A DNA stretch of 64,000 bases from positions 25,213 to 89,212 of the forward strand of contig LWDJ01000030.1 of the NCBI GenBank assembly GCA_002083435.1, in the 5' to 3' direction. The position numbers were made by a program, and so were the translations under genes. Each line of letters opens with the position of its first letter. The stretch's first letter is position 1. Of this stretch, positions 57,484-64,000 are shown one piece after another. This DNA comes from Proteobacteria bacterium SG_bin6. Lineage in GTDB: Bacteria; Pseudomonadota; Alphaproteobacteria; Sphingomonadales; Sphingomonadaceae. The notes under the pieces were generated by a model that worked only from the letters and a program-made list of their open reading frames with translations, made no database searches and was not told where the DNA came from.

Positions 57484-59910
57484 ATGACCAAGACGTTGAT
57501 GAGTGGGCTGATGAGCGGCGCCGCGCTGTTGGCGCTGTCCGCGACCCCGGCTTTCGCCCAAGCGCCGAGCGCGCCGCCCGCGGCCCCCGCGGTCGACGAT
57601 GCCGAGGCGATCCCCGCCGACATCATCGTCACCGCGCAAAAGCGCAGCGAGCGGCTGCAAGACGTGCCGATCGCGGTCAGCGTGGTGACGGGCGATCAAC
57701 TCACCCGCGCCGGCGCGCTCAACCTGGAAAACGCGCAATATCTGGTGCCGACGCTCACTTTCCGTAAGTCGGGCACCACGCTCAACCAATCACTCTTCCT
57801 ACGCGGCGTCGGTACCTCGACCTTCTCGATCGCGGGCGAGCCCTCGATCACCACCGTCGTCGACGGCGTGGTCTATCAGCGCTCGGGCGAGGCGTTCAGC
57901 GATCTGATCGACATCGATCGGCTCGAGGTGCTGCGCGGCCCGCAGGGAACGTTGTTCGGCAAGAACAGCTCGGCGGGCGTGATCAACATCGTCACCAAGC
58001 GCCCGGGCGACAAGCTCGCCGGCTATGGCGAGGCGGGCTATTTCTTCGACAATGGCACCGAATATCGCGTGCGCGGCGCGATCGATCTGCCGATCGTGAG
58101 CGACAAGCTCGCGCTGCGGCTGACCACCGCCTATACCAATTACGACGGCAACATCTTCAACACCACCGTCAACCGCCGCGTGAACGGCTATGAGCATTTC
58201 GGCATCCGCGGCATTTTGGTCGCCAAGCCGATCGAGGATCTGACGCTCACGATCATCGGCGATTATCACACCAACACCGATAATTGCTGCGGCGAGGTGA
58301 TCGGCACCGCGCCGGTCGTGAACGCGGCGAACGTCTATGCCGCGCCAGTCGCGGCGGTGCTGCCCCCGCAGCGCGGCGACCGCACCCGCGCGCTCGCCCA
58401 AAATCTCGTCACCTCGACGCTCGAGGATGGCTGGGGCGTTTCGATTCAAGCCGATCTCGATCTGCAAGGCGGCACGCTCACCTCGATTTCGTCCTACCGG
58501 GTGTGGGACAATAACGAGATTCGCGACGGCGATTTCCTGCCGCGCGCTTATGTCGGCGCCGGGCTCAACGAACTCCATGATTTCGGGCCGCAACAGACCG
58601 ACACGATCACGCAGGAACTGCGCGTCGCCTCCGAAAAGGGCAAGCTGATCGATTATGTCGTCGGCGGCTTCTACTCGCGCGCTTATTCGGAGCGCCGCTT
58701 CAGCCGGTTCGACACGGTCTGCACACTCACCCCGGCACCGACCGCGCTGACGCCGTGCACCGCGCCGGGCACCGTCGTCACCCGCCCGTTCGGCACCGCT
58801 TTCTTCGGCTCGACCTTCCAGAACGCCGCCGTGTTCGGCCAGGCGACCTTGAACTTGACGCGCCAATTCCGCCTGATCGGCGGCGCGCGCTATACTTATG
58901 ATGCGCTCAGCGTCTTCCACAGCCGCCAGACGACGCTCACCGGGCCCGGCATCAGCCCCAATTTCGACCAGGGCGTGTTCGTGCGCTATCAGCAGTTGAT
59001 CGCGGCCGGCGTGCCGGCGACGACCGCCGTCACCCAATCGCCCGCCGCGTCGAACGGCATTCCTTTCCGCGCGTCGACGACGGCGGACAATATTTCGGGC
59101 CGGATCGGCTTCCAATATGAGCCCGTCCCGCAGCTGACGAGCTATTTCACTTATTCGCGCGGCTATAAGGGGCCGGCCTACAATATCTTCTTCAACTTGA
59201 CCGGCACCGGCACCAACGTGATCGCCCCTGAAACCTCGAACTCGTTCGAGGTCGGGCTGAAGAGCAGCTTGTTCGATGGCCGGCTGGTGATCAACATCGC
59301 GGGCTATTTCGCCGAATATCAGAATTTCCAGGCGAACAATCCCGATGCGATCGACGGCGTCGTCGTGACGCGCTTCACCAACGCCGGCGACGTTTCGACC
59401 CGGGGCGTCGAGCTCGACGCATTCTATCGCCCGACCCGCGACCTGAACATCACCGCGGGCTTCGCCTATACCGATGCGCGGGTCGATCGGTTCAACGCGC
59501 CGCTCAACCAGAACGGCACCCGCGCGGCGACGATCCTGCCCGGCACGCCGCTCGCTTATGCGCCCGAGGTAAAGGCCAATTTGGGCGTCAATTATCGCTG
59601 GCGCACGCAGGGGCCGGTCGATCTCGAGTTCGGCGCGCAGGGCTCGTACCAATCGAGCCAATTGTCGCAGTTCGACGCGAGCGACGCGATCCGCGCGGCG
59701 ACGACGATCCGCGCTTATTCGCTCGTCGATCTGCAAGCCGCGATCGTCGATCCCAAGGACAAGTTCCGCTTGACGTTCCTCGTCAAGAACGTGGCCGACG
59801 AAAGCTTCGCCGCGGCTATCACCAGCGGCGGCCCCTATGGGACCTTCCGCTATCTGATTCCGCGCGAGGCGAACCGCTATTTCGGGGTGCAGGGGCGCGT
59901 CAACTTCTAA
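57484..59910 (+). CDS. TonB-dependent receptor
   Basis: Outer-membrane active transporter, 808 residues: signal peptide ending around ATPAFAQA, a TonB-box-like region DDAEAIPADIIVTAQKR, the plug domain (IAVSVVTGDQL to IVTKRPG, about 58-175) and a 22-strand barrel ending in GVQGRVNF with the C-terminal phenylalanine. SD AGGGAGGG precedes ATG 57484. The ligand is unknown; neighbours (monooxygenase, two oxidoreductases) suggest an organic nutrient rather than iron alone. Confidence 0.94.
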   Translation: MTKTLMSGLMSGAALLALSATPAFAQAPSAPPAAPAVDDAEAIPADIIVTAQKRSERLQDVPIAVSVVTGDQLTRAGALNLENAQYLVPTLTFRKSGTTLNQSLFLRGVGTSTFSIAGEPSITTVVDGVVYQRSGEAFSDLIDIDRLEVLRGPQGTLFGKNSSAGVINIVTKRPGDKLAGYGEAGYFFDNGTEYRVRGAIDLPIVSDKLALRLTTAYTNYDGNIFNTTVNRRVNGYEHFGIRGILVAKPIEDLTLTIIGDYHTNTDNCCGEVIGTAPVVNAANVYAAPVAAVLPPQRGDRTRALAQNLVTSTLEDGWGVSIQADLDLQGGTLTSISSYRVWDNNEIRDGDFLPRAYVGAGLNELHDFGPQQTDTITQELRVASEKGKLIDYVVGGFYSRAYSERRFSRFDTVCTLTPAPTALTPCTAPGTVVTRPFGTAFFGSTFQNAAVFGQATLNLTRQFRLIGGARYTYDALSVFHSRQTTLTGPGISPNFDQGVFVRYQQLIAAGVPATTAVTQSPAASNGIPFRASTTADNISGRIGFQYEPVPQLTSYFTYSRGYKGPAYNIFFNLTGTGTNVIAPETSNSFEVGLKSSLFDGRLVINIAGYFAEYQNFQANNPDAIDGVVVTRFTNAGDVSTRGVELDAFYRPTRDLNITAGFAYTDARVDRFNAPLNQNGTRAATILPGTPLAYAPEVKANLGVNYRWRTQGPVDLEFGAQGSYQSSQLSQFDASDAIRAATTIRAYSLVDLQAAIVDPKDKFRLTFLVKNVADESFAAAITSGGPYGTFRYLIPREANRYFGVQGRVNF

Positions 59911-59913
59911 GAG

Positions 59914-60061
59914 TCCGTTTGGAAATGCGCTGAACGCGCATTTCGCGGTCCCGGCCCGCTCCCCCACCCGGCCACCCAACGGCATTATTCTGTGGGTGGC
60001 CGGGTGGGGGAGCGGGCCGGAACCGCCTTGGAAAAGGCGCCATGCGCCTTTTCCAAACAGG
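59914..60061. repeat. Three-hairpin palindromic element after the TonB receptor
   Basis: Outer bases GTTTGGA (59917-59923) and TCCAAAC (60052-60058) pair. Inside: GAAATGCGC/GCGCATTTC (59922-59944), a perfect 28-bp inverted repeat 59951-59978 with 59993-60020 around a 14-nt loop, and GGAAAAGGCGC-CAT-GCGCCTTTTCC (60030-60054). It probably terminates both converging genes, but the multi-arm form is more elaborate than a terminator. Confidence 0.85.
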
Positions 60062-60084
60062 CTCTAAGCGCGCCGGTGATTTTC

Positions 60085-60117
60085 GCCGTCATGCCGGGTT
60101 CGAGTCCGGCATGACGC
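60085..60117. repeat. Small palindrome between converging genes
   Basis: CGTCATGCCGGGTTCGAGTC followed by CGGCATGACG: GTCATGCCGG and CCGGCATGAC are perfect 10-bp inverse copies around a short loop (60090-60117). A simple bidirectional terminator is likely. Confidence 0.6.
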
Positions 60118-60130
60118 GATGGTCGAGCGT

Positions 60131-60820
60131 TTACGCGCCCTCCAGCGCGTTGATCGCCGCGTGCACCCGCGCCTCGATCGCCTCGCGCGACAGGCCCGGC
60201 GGGATCGGCGCGCCGAAGCGGAACGTCACGATGCCCGCGCGCTTGGCCCCTTTTTTCGGCCATACCCGCCCCGAATCGATCGCGATCGGCACCACCGGCA
60301 GATCGAGCGCGCGATAAAGCCCGGCGAAGCCCGAACGGAGCGGCGGCGTCGCGCCGGCCGGCACGCGCGTCCCTTCCGGGAATATCAGCACCGAACGCCC
60401 CGCCGCCTTGGCCGCCTTGGCATTCGCCATCATCGCGCGCAGCGCCTTGGCCGAGGCCTCGCGATCGACCACGATCGCGCCATAGCGCCGCGCCGCGCGC
60501 CCCCACAGCGGGATCGCCATCAGCTCCTGCTTGAGCACCACCACCGGATCGACCAGTTCCAGCGCGAGTTCGAACGTTTCGTAAAAGGCCTGATGCTTGG
60601 CGGCGAACAGATATTGGCCCGGCGGCGGCCGCCCCTCGAACCGGCTGCGGATGCCGAGCAGCCAGCGGCAGCACCAGCGGTGGAAACGGCACCAGCCATG
60701 GACGTTGCCGAGCAACGCCGCGCGCGACAGCCGCATCGTTAGCGGCGTCGCGAGCACATAGGGCACCGAGCCCAGATAGAAGATCAGCAGGAACGCCCAA
60801 GTCCGCGCGCGCGCGATCAT
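60131..60820 (-). CDS. plsC: 1-acyl-sn-glycerol-3-phosphate acyltransferase
   Basis: Membrane acyltransferase making phosphatidic acid. The protein is 229 residues with an N-terminal hydrophobic helix, the catalytic histidine motif in AAKHQAFYET, and the phosphate-binding block LIFPEGTRVPAG. The HX4D motif reads HX4E here (HQAFYE). ATG 60820 overlaps the ydcF stop (ATGA) and is preferred to one 6 codons upstream. Confidence 0.88.
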   Translation of the reverse strand: MIARARTWAFLLIFYLGSVPYVLATPLTMRLSRAALLGNVHGWCRFHRWCCRWLLGIRSRFEGRPPPGQYLFAAKHQAFYETFELALELVDPVVVLKQELMAIPLWGRAARRYGAIVVDREASAKALRAMMANAKAAKAAGRSVLIFPEGTRVPAGATPPLRSGFAGLYRALDLPVVPIAIDSGRVWPKKGAKRAGIVTFRFGAPIPPGLSREAIEARVHAAINALEGA

Positions 60821-61356
60821 GCCCCCCACCCCAGCCAAATCGCCGCGCGGCGCAGCAGGAATTTGTTATATTCGGCGAGCAGCAGCGGCGCCTTGGGATG
60901 GCCGGGCACGCCATCGCCCAGCACCTCGATCCCGGTGTCGCCGAGTGCTGCTTCCAGCTCCATCTTGGCGCGGCGCAAATGCCAGTCGGACGTCACCAGC
61001 CGCACGCTCTTATAGCCATGCGCGCGCAGCCAGGCGCTCGTCTCGTCGGCGTTGGAACGCGTGTCCACCGCTTCATGCCCCAGATCGACGCAACAGGCGA
61101 ACAGCGCGGGCGAGGCGCGGTTGCTGAGCGCCAGGTCGATCGGGCGCACCGCCGTGCCCACGCCCGTCACCAACAGCCGCTTCGCCGCGCCGGCCCTCAG
61201 CAGATCGAGCCCGCGGTCGATCCGCCCGGCACCGCCCGTCAGCACCACGATCGCATCGGTGCGGCGATCGTCGGCGGCGCCGGGCAGCGCGAGCATGAAC
61301 CAGCCGAACCCCAAGGTCCAGGCGAGCGCCACCAGCGCGATCAGCCGGCGGATCAC
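60817..61356 (-). CDS. YdcF/DUF218 family membrane protein
   Basis: A 179-residue protein with one N-terminal membrane helix (RRLIALVALAWTLGFGWFML) and a DUF218/YdcF domain: DAIVVLTGGAGRIDRGLDLL, LLVTGVGTAVRP, TRSNADETSAWL and VTSDWHLRRAKMEL. Family members relate to ElyC/SanA and envelope biogenesis. GTG 61356 overlaps the ftsX stop (GTGA), so it is in the ftsEX operon. Confidence 0.88.
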   Translation of the reverse strand: MIRRLIALVALAWTLGFGWFMLALPGAADDRRTDAIVVLTGGAGRIDRGLDLLRAGAAKRLLVTGVGTAVRPIDLALSNRASPALFACCVDLGHEAVDTRSNADETSAWLRAHGYKSVRLVTSDWHLRRAKMELEAALGDTGIEVLGDGVPGHPKAPLLLAEYNKFLLRRAAIWLGWGA

Positions 61357-62240
61357 GGCGTGCGCCCCAGCACGCGTTCGACCGCGAGCCGGGCGGCCAG
61401 CGTCGCGAGGAGCGCGAACAGGATCGGCAGCGCGATCAGCACCATCCAATCGCGCAAGCCGAAGCGCACGCCGCTCACCAATTCGGCGCCGAGCCCGGCG
61501 ATCTCGCCGCCGATCAGCGCGATCAGCGCGAGCGCGAGCACGGCGCCCGCGATCCCGCCATAAAGCGTCTCGAGCGCGATGCGGCGCTGGAAGAGGCGCG
61601 CGATCTGGGCATCGGTCGTCCCCAGCAGATGGAGCATCGCGATCGTCTCGCGATGCGCGTCGAGCCCCGCGCGCGCGGCGAGCACGACGACGGTCGCCGC
61701 CGCCGCCGCCATCACCAGCACTAGTGCTCCGGCGAGCGCGATCATCGTGCGCATGAAGCGCGCGACCGGCGACATCCAAGCCTCGTAACGATCGATCCGC
61801 GCGCCCGGCGCGACCTGGCGGATCGCGACGCTCACCCGCGTGAGCCCGGCGGGGCTCGCGAGCTGGACGTCGATCATCGCCGGGATCGGCAGATCGGGGT
61901 CGGCGCCGTCCACGCCCAGCCAGGGGCGGAGCAGCCGCGCGAGTTCGGCGCGATCGACCGGGCGCGCGGCGCTCACCTCGGGCAGCGCGCGCACCGCCGC
62001 GAGCACGCGGCCCGCGAGCGCCTCGCGCGCCGCCGCATCGGCCTCGACGATCTGGACGGTGAGCTTGCCCGCGAGCTGGCGATCGAGCGTCTGCGCCGCC
62101 GCCAGCGCGCCGAGCCCGAAAGCGGCGGCGAGCACCGTCAGGAACAGCATCACCGCCATGATCCAGCGCAAGGTGCGCGTCTCGCCCGCGCTATCGAGCA
62201 GCGCGCGGTCGGCGGCGGTCGCGATCAGGCGCAGCTTCAT
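61353..62240 (-). CDS. ftsX: Cell division protein FtsX
   Basis: Membrane half of FtsEX, which activates amidases at the septum. The protein is 295 residues with four transmembrane helices (about 26-50, 171-195, 224-246, 262-287) and a periplasmic loop between the first two. Conserved segments are the TTDAQIARLFQRRIALETLYGG coupling helix and the C-terminal helix. ATG 62240 overlaps the ftsE stop (ATGA). Confidence 0.92.
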   Translation of the reverse strand: MKLRLIATAADRALLDSAGETRTLRWIMAVMLFLTVLAAAFGLGALAAAQTLDRQLAGKLTVQIVEADAAAREALAGRVLAAVRALPEVSAARPVDRAELARLLRPWLGVDGADPDLPIPAMIDVQLASPAGLTRVSVAIRQVAPGARIDRYEAWMSPVARFMRTMIALAGALVLVMAAAAATVVVLAARAGLDAHRETIAMLHLLGTTDAQIARLFQRRIALETLYGGIAGAVLALALIALIGGEIAGLGAELVSGVRFGLRDWMVLIALPILFALLATLAARLAVERVLGRTP

Positions 62241-62947
62241 CGCCGCGCCTCGCCCGGCGGCGGGAAACGCAGCGAGCCGGTGGGATCGAGCAGCCGCCCG
62301 CGCTCCAGCCGCATCATATGCGCGCCCGCGATCCGCCCGAGCAGCTGGAAGTCGTGCGTCGCGACCACCACCGTCGTGCCGAGCCGATTGAGGCTGTCGA
62401 ACAAATGCAGCAGCCGCTCGGCCATATCGGGATCGACATTGCCGGTGGGCTCGTCGGCGACCAGGATATCGGGCCGCCCGATCACCGCGCGCGCGATCGC
62501 GACGCGCTGCTGCTCGCCGCCCGAAAGCGTCGGCGGGCGAGCCTCGGCGCGCTCGGCGAGGCCGACCCAGGCGAGCATTTCCTTCACCGGCGCGGCGATA
62601 TCGGCCTCGGGCACGCCCGCGACGCGCAACGGGAGCGCGATATTGTCGAACGCGCTCAGATGCGGGATCAGCCGGAAATCCTGGAACACCACCCCGATCC
62701 GCCGCCGAAAGCCCGGCAGGCGCGCGCGGGGGAGCGCGGCGATGTCCTCGTCGAACAGCCGGATCGCGCCGCGCGTCGGGCGCTGGGCGAGGTAGAGCAA
62801 TTTGAGCAACGAGGTCTTGCTCGCGCCCGAGGCGCCGGTGAGGAAATAAAAGGCGCCGCGCGCGAGCGTGAAGCTGATGTCGCTCAACGTCTCTTCGCCG
62901 GTGCCGTAGCGCAGCCCCACATTCTCGAACTGCACGATATTCGCCAT
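62237..62947 (-). CDS. ftsE: Cell division ATP-binding protein FtsE (variant Walker A)
   Basis: ABC ATPase partner of FtsX. The protein is 236 residues with signature LSGGEQQRVAIARAV, Walker B DILVADEPTGN and the switch VVVATHDF, all normal. The Walker A reads GASGASKTSL: serine replaces the glycine before the lysine (AGC for GGC near 62828), where GxxGxGK is otherwise nearly invariant. Either a real weakening of ATP use or a single-base error in the assembly. Confidence 0.93.
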   Translation of the reverse strand: MANIVQFENVGLRYGTGEETLSDISFTLARGAFYFLTGASGASKTSLLKLLYLAQRPTRGAIRLFDEDIAALPRARLPGFRRRIGVVFQDFRLIPHLSAFDNIALPLRVAGVPEADIAAPVKEMLAWVGLAERAEARPPTLSGGEQQRVAIARAVIGRPDILVADEPTGNVDPDMAERLLHLFDSLNRLGTTVVVATHDFQLLGRIAGAHMMRLERGRLLDPTGSLRFPPPGEARR

Positions 62948-63102
62948 GCCGGCGCCGCAAGCCCCTTGCCAAAAATCATCCGAGCCATCGCACGCGGCGC
63001 CGCGCGGCTCAAGCGCGCGAGCCTTGCCAGCGCCGGGCGCGCGTGCGATTATTAAACATTGGGTAACAATGGCGTTCCCGCTTAGCCTGTGAAGCGCGGC
63101 TC

Positions 63103-63828
63103 ATGATCCTCGAATGTAGCGAGTGCCAGACGCGTTATCTCGTCCCCGACAGCGCGATCGGGCCCGAGGGGCGCACGGTGCGCTGTGCCAATTGCAAGCA
63201 TAGCTGGTTTCAAGAGGGGGTGAGCGCGGCCGCGCTCGCCGCGAGCGCGGGGGCGATCGCGCCGCCGGCGGTGGACGCGGCGCCGATGCCCGAGCCGGCC
63301 GAGCCGCCGGTCGCGAGCGTCGCCGAGGAGATGGCCGAGCCGCGCGGCGATGACGGCGCCGATTATGACGCGTTCGGCTATCAGCCGCCGTTCCGCCCGC
63401 GCCGCAATCCGGCGCGGCGCTATACGATCGCGGCGGTCGCGACCTCGCTGGTGCTCGTCGCCGGGATCGCGGCGCTGAGCGCGACCGGCACCCAAGGCCT
63501 TGCCGCGCAATTGGGGCTCGCCGCGCCGAGCACCACGCCGCTGATCGTCCAGGCCGATCCGGTCCGCCGCGAGGCGCAGCGCAACGGTTCCGAATTGTTC
63601 GCGGTGAGCGGGCGCGTGGTCAATCCGTCCGACCGGCCGCAGCGCGTGCCCGATATTCTCGCCGAGCTGCGCGATTCGCACCGCCGCGTGGTGTTCAGCT
63701 GGACGATCGAGCCCGAGCAACGGCTGCTCCGCCCCGGCGCCAGCCTGCGCTTCAACAGCGCCCAGCTCGACGTGCCGAGCAATTCGCGCGACTTGCGCTT
63801 CAGCTTCGCGCGCCCGCGCGTCGGCTGA
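63103..63828 (+). CDS. MJ0042 zinc-ribbon/DUF3426 membrane protein
   Basis: A 241-residue protein with a zinc ribbon (C5-x2-C8 and C28-x2-C31, in ECSECQTRYLVPD and VRCANCKHSW), an acidic/alanine-rich linker, one membrane helix (108-128) and a periplasmic DUF3426 domain whose C-terminal part reads SGRVVNPSDRPQRVPDILAEL. Such proteins are found next to ftsEX in Alphaproteobacteria. Their role is not known; a tie to cell division is inference from position. Confidence 0.88.
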   Translation: MILECSECQTRYLVPDSAIGPEGRTVRCANCKHSWFQEGVSAAALAASAGAIAPPAVDAAPMPEPAEPPVASVAEEMAEPRGDDGADYDAFGYQPPFRPRRNPARRYTIAAVATSLVLVAGIAALSATGTQGLAAQLGLAAPSTTPLIVQADPVRREAQRNGSELFAVSGRVVNPSDRPQRVPDILAELRDSHRRVVFSWTIEPEQRLLRPGASLRFNSAQLDVPSNSRDLRFSFARPRVG

Positions 63829-63912
63829 GTTACCGCTTGTGCCCCGCGCGCGCTTTTGCTAGGCGCGCGCCTCTACCGGCTCGGGCGCCCTTGGCCCCGC
63901 AGCAAGGCACGT

Positions 63913-63999
63913 GCGGTCGTGGCGGAACTGGTAGACGCGCAACGTTGAGGTCGTTGTGTCCGAAAGGACGTGGAAGTTCGAGTCTTCTCGACCGCACCA
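63913..63999 (+). tRNA. tRNA-Leu (anticodon GAG)
   Basis: Complete class II cloverleaf: acceptor GCGGTCG/CGACCGC, anticodon arm CAACG-TTGAGGT-CGTTG, a long variable arm (TGTCCGAAAGGACG) and T-arm GTTCGAGTC. CCA is encoded at 63997-63999. The long variable arm confirms leucine over serine together with the GAG anticodon. Confidence 0.96.
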
Positions 64000-64000
64000 G

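Overview
The window is high-GC alphaproteobacterial chromosome, most likely from the order Sphingomonadales. The call rests on several things read together: DUF3576 lipoprotein, DUF1491 and MmcB genes, a GTP cyclohydrolase II with a long N-terminal extension, a large TonB-dependent receptor, and the gene order rho-hemJ-hemE // DUF299-maf-aroE-coaE-dnaQ. The species cannot be named from the sequence alone.

Positions 1-10350 are one end of an integrated conjugative or mobilizable element. It abuts the 3' end of a tRNA-Gly(GCC) gene (10353-10427, minus strand), the usual geometry for tRNA integration. Almost everything in it is on the minus strand: an AlpA-type DNA-binding protein, a RepA-type replication initiator with three iteron-like repeats just past its end, DUF2840, a TraF-type S26 peptidase, DUF736, a lytic transglycosylase, a 79-residue membrane protein, a VirD2-like relaxase and a TraG/VirD4 coupling protein that runs off the left edge. 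Most junctions are overlapping stop/start codons. Nearer the tRNA is a regulatory block: a DUF6499 frame and a DUF2285 frame that read as one protein only through a +1 shift at TTT-C (as in the excision activator FseA of ICEMlSymR7A), a free-standing DUF2285 protein like the antiactivator QseM, and a small HTH regulator with a direct-repeat operator. No integrase and no ParA lie in the visible part.

Positions 10428-38040 are core genome: a thioredoxin-TPR/Lon-domain/Trm112-like operon, ubiquinone hydroxylase, ftsK-lolA, YggS and HAD genes, ribA, xth, a DUF3576 lipoprotein-leuS-lptE-holA operon, then the minus-strand block parB, parA, rsmG, mnmG, mnmE, DUF6489, with ogt and a dienelactone hydrolase opposite, then terC, rho, hemJ and hemE.

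Positions 38041-38337, between hemE and the DUF299 gene, are the best candidate for the chromosomal replication origin. This is the location of oriC in Caulobacter; transcription diverges from it on both sides, an AT-rich patch and DnaA-box-like 9-mers are present, and six parS-like sites lie between 28137 and 41355.

Positions 38338-64000 hold maf, aroE, coaE, dnaQ, hpf, ptsN, a thioesterase, DUF1491, a SleB-type hydrolase, mmcB, feoAB, ssb, an orphan VapB-like antitoxin, the metX-GNAT-metW operon, hisC, purH, a divergent oxidoreductase/TonB-receptor locus, an ftsE-ftsX-ydcF-plsC operon, a zinc-ribbon protein and tRNA-Leu(GAG). Intergenic spaces carry many inverted repeats, including two multi-branched palindromic elements (50635-50904 and 59914-60061).
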